NCBI GenBank assembly: GCA_965221795.1
Contig: OZ244914.1
Span: 1,178,001 to 1,242,000, forward strand
Reading direction: 5' to 3'
Source: VYFG01 sp965221795
Lineage (GTDB): Bacteria > Pseudomonadota > Gammaproteobacteria > Arenicellales > Poriferihabitantaceae
Length of the DNA stretch: 64,000 bases
This document shows, piece after piece, positions 9,581-20,748 of this stretch; the first letter of the stretch is position 1; the number at the start of each line of letters is the position of its first letter. Below the pieces are notes generated by a model that was given only the letters and a program-made list of their open reading frames with translations, was not told the DNA's origin and ran no database searches. The translations under genes were made by a program, and so were the position numbers.

Positions 9581-10432
9581 GGGCGTGTTAACACAATTTC
9601 TTCCAGACATGGTATACTCGGTGCCCGTGATTTTCAACCGGAACATTACGGAAGAACCGGCAATGGAACTTACACGGGCACAGTACGAGCGCATTGCCCC
9701 GCTGCGGCCGAGGCCGCGGGGCAAGGTCAGCCTCTCGACCCTGCCGGTACTCAACGCCATTCTCGACGTGGCCGAGCACGGCGGCAAGTGGCGCGGCCTG
9801 CCGGAGCCCTTCGGCAACGGGCCCACCATCGACACGCGCAGGAACCGGTGGTCGAAGAACGGGGTTCTGAACCGCGTGTTCGCGCATCGGCAGCGGCAGC
9901 GGATGATCCGGATCCGGGGGGAGGCCATGGGCCTGGACAGCACCCGCATCAAGGGGCATCCCGATGGCACGGGGGCGCTACAAAAAACGGCGCCCAGGGC
10001 ATCGGAAAGTCCCGGGGCGGGTGCAACACCCAGCTTCCTCTGGTGGCCGCGGATGCCCGAACGGCCGTTGCCTTCGCGCGCTCGCCCGGCAACGCGCACG
10101 ATGCCCCGGAGGGGCGGAAGCTCCGGCAGCGGCAGAAGAAGCCGTCGCACCGACCGGCACTGGTCATGGATCGGGCCGATGAAGACGAGGAAACCCGCCG
10201 GCGGGTTGCCGACCTCGGCTTCACGCCCGTGGTCCCGCCGAAAAGCCGTCGCATCACCCCCTGGGAATACGACCGGAAACGGTACCGGCGGCGCCACGAG
10301 GTCGAGCGCCGGTTCCGGCGACTCAAGGGCTTTCGCCGAGTCTTCTCGCGCTTCGACCAGCTTGATGTCATGTATCTCGGATGCGTCGTCTTCGCGCTAG
10401 TCATCGATACACTGCGTAGCGTTAACACGCCC
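9581..10432 (+). mobile_element. IS5-family (IS427-like) insertion sequence, 852 bp
   Basis: The ends are inverted repeats GGGCGTGTTAAC (left, 9581-9592; right complement, 10421-10432). Both sides are flanked by TA (9579-9580 and 10433-10434), the target duplication of the IS427 group. Length of about 850 bp and two overlapping transposase frames joined by a -1 shift fit that group. GC content is visibly higher than in neighbouring genes, suggesting recent arrival. It lies directly upstream of the deoxyribosyltransferase-like gene. Confidence 0.9.
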
Positions 10433-10435
10433 TAG
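9663..10435 (+). CDS. IS5-family transposase, made by -1 frameshift
   Basis: Cut-and-paste DDE transposase. The first frame starts at ATG 9663 and covers the N-terminal DUF4096-type domain and the first catalytic Asp (GLDSTRIKGHPDGTGALQK). At a run of six A (9982-9987) the coding potential moves to the -1 frame, which carries the rest of the DDE domain (NGAQGIGKSRGG, VAADARTA, then the EYDRKRYRRRHEVERRF segment with the catalytic Glu). Programmed slippage at A-runs is the known mode of expression in this group. The stop codon TAG at 10433-10435 is not inside the element: its first two bases are the TA target duplication and the third is host DNA. Confidence 0.88.
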
Positions 10436-10580
10436 TCCGCCCGACTCGACTAACCGGCATCACCCGTCATCATTTCCCATTCCACACCGCACACGCTTCC
10501 CGCCGGATTTTCTCCGGGCGCTTTCGCATTGACTATCCCACGGTAAGGGCAAGAAGGGTCATCGAACCGTAGAAGGAAAT
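10436..10580. other. Spacer between IS5-type element and TIR gene
   Basis: Before the insertion sequence arrived this was part of the roughly 145-bp gap between the TIR gene and the deoxyribosyltransferase-like gene. A short open frame on - overlaps it without recognisable features. Confidence 0.4.
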
Positions 10581-11141
10581 TCAATTTTGCGTTCGGATTG
10601 CAATCGCTTCCGCAACGACTTGAGCCAAATGCTGCTGGATCCATTGGTATCGCTCCAGACTATTCGACCCGGCAGGATCATAACATTGGACAATCGAAGA
10701 TAATTTCCTTCCCGTATTTCCATAGTCAATGAAAGCAAAGGGGTTCCTGCCTTTTGCAGACGCCTTGCCATCCGAGTGCTTTAGCCCGTGGATATAAATG
10801 CCGACCACACCCATGTTGCCATTCCACGATTCGATAATTTCGTGATTGATCCATTTTCGATTTGCGGTTTGGGCACCGACCAATACGACGGTACAGGAAC
10901 GCCCCTTGATTTGATTGGCAATCCATTTTCGGATCGCCGCCTCTCCACCCCTCTTTACGGCTTCCCAGTCATTGTCGGGAGCCGGCCTGTTGCCCTCTAT
11001 CGCCCCGATGTTCCGCACCTGCGCTGCCCTCCAGTGATCCGGCACATAATGAAAACTGTAGAAAGCTCGGTAGTGGCTCGGTTTGAAAGTTTGTCTATTT
11101 TCAGAAAGGAAAGTACTATATAATGCAGGAAGATATTAACC

Positions 11142-11835
11142 ATGAGGAACAAAATCATGATCCAGAAAAACCTTAATTCACCCCCCCCCCCCCCCCCCCC
11201 CCCTCGCTAAACTAGCAACACTCCTGCTGCTTGCGGCCATCGCATGGCCGGCGCAGGCCCAGCAGCTGGTCATTCCGGCGACTACCGGCACGGTAGCCTG
11301 CACGGAAGGTGGCTCGTCAGAGCTCGATCCGCACATTTTTTCTATCGGGATTCCCACACAAAACAGTCTGACATTCAACATTATGCGCATCCGGTTTGTC
11401 GATCCATTCAATGTATATGTGGGGGTTCAAGAAGGGGGGAGGGGTACTCCACAGCAGATTAAAAATCTCGGTTCATCCCAACCACTGGCGGCACAGTCCG
11501 GCACTTTCTCCAGCCTGAAGAAGAATACGCGCTACACAGTCGTTTTATACAACAACACAGAAAACCCATCTTCAAATCCGCTTGACCGCCACTGCTTCAA
11601 GACGCGTGGCGAGTTCACGAATGCGGAGCAGAACCTGTATTTCGATGGCTTTGAGTGGCAACCCAACCTAACCCGATATAACCGGACCGGGTGCTATGCG
11701 GTGGCCAGCACGCGGCAGGACATTCGGGACTGCTATTGCAACGGCACGCGCAACGGAACACACATCCTCGCCGGCCAGACTGTGGCGAGCCAGGCGCAAA
11801 GGCAGTATCTCAATTGTCCGGACCTCGACAGCTGA
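11142..11835 (+). CDS. Phase-variable secreted Cys-containing protein, currently out of frame
   Basis: ATG 11142 is preceded by AGGAAG at a good distance and opens a frame of 13 codons ending in Ser, which then runs into 23 C (11181-11203). After the tract the protein sequence continues in another frame: LAKLATLLLLAAIAWPAQA is a signal peptide core with an AQA cleavage site, followed by about 190 residues ending at TGA 11833-11835. With 23 C translation stops at a TAA at 11208; with 22 or 25 C the whole 230-residue preprotein is read. The mature part has a VACTEG start, an RHCFKTRG motif and a C-terminal TGCYAV..QDIRDCYC motif shared with the gene at 24907-25580. No known domain recognised. 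Exported, probably to periplasm or surface. Moved by its own element. Confidence 0.8.
11181..11203 (+). repeat. Poly-C tract (23 C), likely phase-variation switch
   Basis: Twenty-three consecutive C lie between the start codon and the signal peptide of the secreted-protein gene. Slipped-strand mispairing at such tracts changes length by single bases and switches genes on and off. The paralog has seven C at the equivalent place. The exact length given in an assembly of such a tract is often unreliable, which matters for the on/off call. Confidence 0.85.
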
Positions 11836-11933
11836 GCCATCTGATCCATCCGGTTCTCGGGAGTGCGGGCCACGCGAGGGCGTCAATCCGGAACCGGATA
11901 TCGCTGGAGGATCGCGGAACATCCCGAACACGG

Positions 11934-11955
11934 GGCGGCCTCCTGGCCGCCTTTT
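11934..11955 (+). terminator. Intrinsic terminator of the secreted-protein gene
   Basis: Perfect 7-bp stem GGCGGCC / GGCCGCC with a 4-base loop followed by TTTT, 98 bp after the stop codon and inside the element. It would isolate the cassette's transcription from the host gene. Confidence 0.8.
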
Positions 11956-12027
11956 CCCCACGCAGGCTTTGCAATGTTCAAACTGAACCACTACCGAAAG
12001 CTCGGTGTTTTGGCATTGTGATTGCCC

Positions 12028-12441
12028 TCATGCAGTGGAAGTCAAACCCGTCACCAGACATATGGCAAGGATCAGAACGCCGTGAAACGGTATCAGGGTT
12101 TTCGACAGGGTTGCACCAATCCACGAGGTTCCTTTACCGGACCTGAAAGGCATGGTGTCCATCGAAAAATCAATATCCTCGTTTCCCAGTGCTCGGACAT
12201 GGTCATAGAGTTTGCGATACAACTGCTCCTGCCATAGGAAAAACCCGTCCAACCCCCAAAATACAATCGCCGGCAAGTAGGCCAGAACTACCAAATCGGA
12301 GCGGTTATCCGCTGCCGAAAGTGCAAACAGGGCAGAAACGAGAACCACGCTCCACCCCTTCAATAGAAAGGAGTTTGTAGACAAGCGGTTGATCACCCCT
12401 TGTATCAGATCCAGGTGCTTGTGCTTGCTTTCATCCGCCAT
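12028..12441 (-). CDS. Small membrane protein, probable partner of the TIR protein
   Basis: 137 residues. A short N-terminal helix (KHLDLIQGVINRLSTNSFLLKGW) leads into two close membrane segments (about residues 29-46 and 50-66, joined by a short DNRSDL turn), a cytoplasmic stretch with LYDHVR and DFSMDT motifs, and a third membrane segment near the C-terminus (about 113-133). I recall proteins of this type next to DUF1863 TIR genes in many bacteria, though I cannot search here. Here the gene ends 11 bp before the original TIR start. A plausible reading is a membrane effector controlled by a TIR-made signal; this is inference. The reading frame is intact. Upstream lies the EcoRII-like remnant. 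Confidence 0.75.
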   Translation of the reverse strand: MADESKHKHLDLIQGVINRLSTNSFLLKGWSVVLVSALFALSAADNRSDLVVLAYLPAIVFWGLDGFFLWQEQLYRKLYDHVRALGNEDIDFSMDTMPFRSGKGTSWIGATLSKTLIPFHGVLILAICLVTGLTSTA

Positions 12442-12692
12442 CGCGACTTGCTCTTCACGGCCCCCTTAAGAATCTTTCGCCATTGCAGTGAAGGTGAATC
12501 TGCACACCACACTTTGGTTTCCCATGAGAGATGAGGCTTAGGCCCAAGTATCGCCCCGTGATCTCGCGACCCGGAAATCTTTTGCATCCCCGGGAACGAG
12601 TACGAGATGCAGCAGTAGTCATTTAAATTTACCTCACTTCTCTCCGGTTATCCAAGTCGCACCCAATTTCATCTGACTGAAAGGTTGTGCTT
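12442..12692. other. Spacer without recognised gene
   Basis: Region upstream of the membrane-protein gene; should hold the promoter of the former membrane protein-TIR operon, but I could not pick a convincing one. No coding frame recognised. Confidence 0.4.
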
Positions 12693-13064
12693 TCAATGCA
12701 CCCTGCGCCAACCCACGAGACGAACTCTTACAGGGCCGCCTGATTGCAAGGCCTGACCCTGGTCGACCTTGCGAACAAAAATTCTATAGTGATCTGATCC
12801 GGGAGTACCGGAAATAACCATGATGTCACCTTCAACTGCCCGAAAAATTTTGTCATGTGCGTGATCCGGTATTCATCCCGGGTTCCGCCTTTATCATGAA
12901 ACTTGTTATTGTAATAGATATAACGGAAACGCTAGGCAACCCCGGTTTCATCGGTCATTTCGAGGAAGGAATCCGGATTCTTCCTCTGTATTCAGATATT
13001 TACCGATGAATTTGGGGGTTTTCAGGATCGACAGCATACTCCCGGGGGCGCTTTCGGTCTCCAT
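12693..13064 (-). pseudogene. Decayed EcoRII-N-like restriction gene fragment
   Basis: Reading leftward from an ATG at 13064, the protein-like sequence runs through three frames: KTPKFIGKYLNTEE, then, after a shift, NPDSFLEMTDETGVA, an in-frame TAG, FRYIYYNNKFHD..GTRDEYRITHM, then a second shift and EGDIMVISGTPGSDHYRIFV, ending at TGA 12693. The YYNNK..TRDEYRIT and GDIMVIS pieces resemble the B3-like DNA-recognition domain at the start of EcoRII-type restriction endonucleases. At least two frameshifts and one stop mean it is dead. EcoRII-type systems pair with C5 methyltransferases, and a relic of one lies at 8253-8393. The family assignment is from memory of the motif, not a search. Confidence 0.45.
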
Positions 13065-13074
13065 TGAATTCGCA

Positions 13075-13109
13075 CAAAAAAGCCCCGTCCGTAACCGGAC
13101 GGGGCTTTG
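13075..13109 (-). terminator. Intrinsic terminator of the rRNA operon
   Basis: An 11-bp perfect GC-rich stem (AGCCCCGTCCG / CGGACGGGGCT, loop TAAC) at 13081-13106 is followed on the - strand by a run of T (13075-13080), just past the 5S gene. Confidence 0.93.
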
Positions 13110-13117
13110 GGATTTGA

Positions 13118-13236
13118 TGCCTGGCGGTGTCCTACTTTCACATGGGGAGGCCCCACACTATCATCGGCGCTGAGCGTTTTCACTTCTGAGTTCGGGATGG
13201 AGTCAGGTGGTTCCCGCTCGCTATGTCTACCAGGCA
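13118..13236 (-). rRNA. rrf: 5S ribosomal RNA
   Basis: The ends TGCCTGG and CCAGGCA pair to form the terminal helix, and internal blocks such as CGAACTCAGAAGTG (complement visible near 13180-13195) are those of bacterial 5S rRNA. About 119 nt, last gene of the rRNA operon. Limits accurate to a few bases. Confidence 0.95.
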
Positions 13237-13365
13237 AACCAGCTTGCATGCACGCGCAGCATCGCGTGCATGCAAATTTCGAGTAGTCCAATACGCATAT
13301 TGCGGAGTTACGCAGACACCGATCCGGCTGATAATCCGGACTACAGACTTCTTGGGTGTTATATG

Positions 13366-16246
<2,881 letters not shown>

Positions 16247-16544
16247 TATAACCCCAAAAAGTCTGTGCCGCCAATTGAACGAAACGACAGTCATCAAGGG
16301 TCATACGTAACTCATAAAGAGTTTATGCATATGCCGGCAACCGCTGATACGAGGGTTACCGGCAGGTTCATGCAGCGACCAGATCACCACTTGATGACTG
16401 AACAACTGCATGTGCCTTTGACTACCCGAATTGTAAAAGAACCCGACCGGCGAGCCGGCCACAGCCAAAAACCAGAACCCGAATTCACGGAAACTGGATG
16501 CTGGTTTTTGCCTGTTCTGAGTCAGCCTTCCATACTGGAGGCGG
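16247..16544. other. 23S-tRNA-Ala internal transcribed spacer
   Basis: Transcribed spacer of about 300 bp; it should contain processing and antitermination signals, but I did not identify a specific box. No gene seen. Confidence 0.7.
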
Positions 16545-16620
16545 TGGTGGAGCCAGGCGGGATCGAACCGCCGACCTCCTGCGTGCAAGGCAGGCGCTCT
16601 CCCAGCTGAGCTATGGCCCC
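16545..16620 (-). tRNA. alaT: tRNA-Ala (anticodon UGC)
   Basis: 76-nt cloverleaf with encoded CCA, in the 16S-23S spacer. Acceptor GGGGCCA pairs with TGGCTCC (one wobble); anticodon loop CTTGCAC gives UGC. Confidence 0.96.
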
Positions 16621-16805
16621 TCAATGCCTGTACTCCCAATCCGTTCTCCCACCATCTAACGCCTTGGACAAACACGCGGCCGAGAGGGTAGAGAGTCCCG
16701 GCCATGACCATTCGGCCTGCAGGCGAAATCGGGAATTCAGCAACCCCGGGGAAACCCAGACGATCTTGCATGCAGAACAAGACTGGCACCATCCGATGCG
16801 GGACC

Positions 16806-16882
<77 letters not shown>

Positions 16883-17017
16883 GATTGTTCACCTTTCTGG
16901 TCAGCGACAAGAAGTACGCAATCCAGCCTGCTGCTCATAAATGCTGCCGAGAACTGACTCAAATATGCAACCAAACAGATTGTGTGGACGCTCTGAGACG
17001 CCTGTCTCTAGATCGTT

Positions 17018-18562
<1,545 letters not shown>

Positions 18563-18736
18563 AAGCTTGTCGTTCCGAAGAACGAAACTTGCCGGAATAC
18601 CATGACAAGCATGGATTCCGTGTTGCTGGATTGAGAGACTTCTGACGAATCAAAGCGCCCACACAATCTGCTTGATTCATTGTAAAAGACCATGGAAACA
18701 GCGACCGCATACCGCCGTCACCGTCCGGGAGGGCGC
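18563..18736 (-). other. rRNA operon leader
   Basis: Transcribed leader between the promoter and 16S; no gene seen. Confidence 0.7.
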
Positions 18737-18764
18737 ATTATACAGATTCATTCCCTGCCGTCAA
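18737..18764 (-). promoter_or_regulatory. rRNA operon sigma-70 promoter
   Basis: On the - strand: TTGACG, 16 bp, TATAAT, followed by a GC-rich discriminator GCGCCCTCCC as in stringently controlled rRNA promoters. Immediately upstream is an A/T-rich stretch with runs of A and T (complement of 18765-18790) that fits an UP element. Confidence 0.9.
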
Positions 18765-18789
18765 CTACAAAAACGACTTTTTTTTACCC

Positions 18790-19169
18790 TTCCTCGGCGT
18801 GGGTCCGAATTACGGCCATCCCTATTGTCCTGAAAACATCCGCAAAACCTTCGGATGAGGCAGAAGTCGAGCAGGGAATTGAGGCCTCCCCCTTCAAGGC
18901 AAAAAATGTAAGCAGTTGGGGCAGGCGGATTCAATGGCGGAGCGTAAAAGTAGTCATCGAATCCGCGGTATGACACAATCATAACCGCTGCGGATGACTC
19001 CCAGTCACCGAGCTGCTGCTCCAGTTCCCATGCGGCGTTTTGCCGAAAGTAGCGATTCAGGAACTTGCGGCCCAGGGTCAATGAGAGCGCACTTGGTGCC
19101 GATGGTTTCGACCGGCGGATGGATACACTGCCAGACCCGCCGAGGCCCACTGGGCAGGGAACTGACCAT
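18790..19169. other. About 380 bp between rRNA promoter and tyrS, no gene supported
   Basis: Holds the upstream side of the rRNA promoter and the 3' flank of tyrS. An open frame on - at 18761-19297 overlaps tyrS and has no protein-like features, so I left it out. Confidence 0.6.
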
Positions 19170-20381
19170 TCAGCTTGTGCGCTCTTCAAGACACAGTCTT
19201 GCCCAGCGCCGCTTTCCGACCTGCACCACCACTGAAATACCGGGATACAACCGAATCGTGCCATCATTGATCCGTTCCCCATCCAGACGAACTGCACCCT
19301 GGCGAATCATTCGAATCCCGTCGGAAGTCGACACCACCAAACCACATTCCTTGAGTATATTGGCCACAGGCATACCGTCACTTGCAGACTGAAGGCAGAT
19401 TTCAGGAATATCTTCCGGTACCGCTCCCCGTTGGAACCGCGCAATAAACGTCCGCTTGGCTTCCTCTGCCGCATGAACCGAATGAAACCTGCCGACCATT
19501 TCCATCGCCAGATCGAACTTGATATCCCGTGGATTCCTGCCCTGCTCTACGGCTTTTTGTAATCCGCTGATTTCCGCCAGGGAACGGAAGCTGAGCAATT
19601 CGAAGTAACGCCACATCAATTCATCCGATACCGACATCAGCTTCCCAAACATTTCGTTCGGAGATTCCGTGATCCCGACGTAGTTACCCAGTGATTTGGA
19701 CATTTTTTGGATGCCATCCAGACCTTCCAGCAACGGCAATGTCATGACAACCTGAGGTTCCTGTCCAACCTGCTTCTGGAGTTCTCTTCCCACCAGCAGA
19801 TTGAACTTCTGGTCCGTTCCACCAAGCTCCACATCTGCCTTGAGCGCGACCGAATCATACCCCTGTGCCAACGGATAAAGGAGTTCATGGACCGCAATGG
19901 GCTGATTGTTAGCATAACGCTTCTTGAAATCATCCCGCTCCAACATCCTTGCCACCGTGTAACGTGAGGCCAACCGGATCATGCCGGCCGAACCGAGTTC
20001 GCTCATCCATTCGGAATTGAACCGAACCTGGGTCTGGTCAGGGTCCAGAACCTGGAACACCTGTCTCTGGTACGTTTCGGCATTGGTCTCAATCTGGTCC
20101 CGGGAAAGCGAGGGCCGAGTAGTGCTCTTGCCACTGGGGTCACCAATCATTCCGGTGAAATCGCCAATCAGGAACACCACGACATGTCCCAACTGCTGGA
20201 ACTGCCGCATCTTGTTGAGAAGGACCGTATGGCCCAAGTGGATGTCGGGTGCCGTCGGATCAAAACCCGCCTTAACCACCAATGGCTTACCGCTGCGCAA
20301 CTTGCCTTCCAACTCCTCCCATAGGAGCACTTCCTCGACTCCACGGCCCAATTCGTCCATCATTTCGTTTTTCTCACTCAT
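19170..20381 (-). CDS. tyrS: Tyrosyl-tRNA synthetase
   Basis: Charges tRNA-Tyr in the cytosol. 403 residues, the usual size of the TyrZ-like subgroup. The class I signature is HLGH (H48-H51) and the second signature is KMSKS (near residue 225), both intact; KAGFDPTAPDIHLG is characteristic of this enzyme. The C-terminal 65 residues form an S4 RNA-binding domain (IRMIRQGAVRLDGERI). ATG 20381 is chosen over an upstream GTG because it gives the normal N-terminus. Divergent from the M23 peptidase gene, an arrangement common in gammaproteobacteria. Confidence 0.96.
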   Translation of the reverse strand: MSEKNEMMDELGRGVEEVLLWEELEGKLRSGKPLVVKAGFDPTAPDIHLGHTVLLNKMRQFQQLGHVVVFLIGDFTGMIGDPSGKSTTRPSLSRDQIETNAETYQRQVFQVLDPDQTQVRFNSEWMSELGSAGMIRLASRYTVARMLERDDFKKRYANNQPIAVHELLYPLAQGYDSVALKADVELGGTDQKFNLLVGRELQKQVGQEPQVVMTLPLLEGLDGIQKMSKSLGNYVGITESPNEMFGKLMSVSDELMWRYFELLSFRSLAEISGLQKAVEQGRNPRDIKFDLAMEMVGRFHSVHAAEEAKRTFIARFQRGAVPEDIPEICLQSASDGMPVANILKECGLVVSTSDGIRMIRQGAVRLDGERINDGTIRLYPGISVVVQVGKRRWARLCLEERTS

Positions 20382-20748
20382 TGCTGACGTGCTTTCAATC
20401 ACTCAATTACGGGAACTGCCCAGGACAAAATTACTTTTTTGTAACCTAATGAGAGCCAAATTCTTTGACCATTGCCAAATGAACAGGTAAAGTATCCCCC
20501 TGATCCGTTTGCCAACCCAGCAAAATATTGTAGAGTCAACATCTTGGGGATCAGGAGTTGGAATTGCAGAAATCGCAATGGCATCCAATCAGAGGTGATG
20601 GTTATGCATCACCTGTTGATACCCTCGCTACGGCTGTTGATTCAGGACCATTGATTATAGTGATAGTTGGAGTGCTTTCAGCTATGGAGAGGTTGTTTTT
20701 CCGGCTTCCAATCACCATCCGTCCGTCGTTCTGCAGTAACGGAGTTCC
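20382..20748. promoter_or_regulatory. Divergent promoter region tyrS / M23 peptidase gene
   Basis: A 367-bp spacer between divergent genes that must hold both promoters. The peptidase gene has GGAG six bases before its ATG. I did not find a promoter pair worth naming, and no tRNA-like or attenuator structure. Confidence 0.5.

Larger units (their letters stand above)
11069..11995 (+). mobile_element. 927-bp non-autonomous element carrying a phase-variable gene
   Basis: The terminal inverted repeats are 19 bp and match at 17 positions: GGTAGTGGCTCGGTTTGAA at 11069-11087 and the complement of GGTAGTGGTTCAGTTTGAA at 11977-11995. The 8-bp target duplication and disruption of the TIR gene show it moved here by transposition. 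It has no transposase; its only gene encodes the secreted protein at 11142-11835, followed by a hairpin terminator. An element with a matching end and a paralogous gene is at 24732-25641. Eight-bp duplications with ends starting GG occur in the IS1595, IS6 and ISL3 families, among others; which family supplies the transposase is not visible here. Confidence 0.85.
11061..12003. repeat. 8-bp target duplication GAAAGCTC flanking the element
   Basis: GAAAGCTC occurs at 11061-11068 and again at 11996-12003, exactly abutting the two ends of the element. This is a perfect direct repeat. Together with the restored TIR frame it fixes the insertion point to the base. Confidence 0.93.
10581..12016 (-). 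pseudogene. TIR-domain (DUF1863, ThsB-like) gene split by a mobile element
   Basis: TIR proteins of this type make NAD-derived signals or degrade NAD during phage defence. The original gene has two parts: 12016-12004 (ATG and the first codons, MPKH) and 11068-10581. Joining them after removing the element at 11069-11995 and one 8-bp duplication gives an unbroken 166-residue frame starting MPKHRAFYSFHYVPDHW. The FYSFHY first strand, the RNIGAIEGN loop, the SCTVVLVGAQTANRKWINHE segment with the likely catalytic Glu, and GVVGIYIHGLK are all typical of the family. As it stands, the piece at 10581-11068 has no ATG; the only standard start in it is a GTG at 11045, which would delete the first strand. 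The gene followed the membrane-protein gene by 11 bp, so they formed an operon. Probably inactive now. Confidence 0.88.

Noticed and set aside
10450..10644. Frame between the IS5-type element and TIR gene
   Set aside because: Overlaps the TIR gene end in another frame; short and without features.
18761..19297. 178-codon frame on - overlapping the tyrS end
   Set aside because: Overlaps tyrS by 128 bp in another frame and crosses the rRNA promoter.
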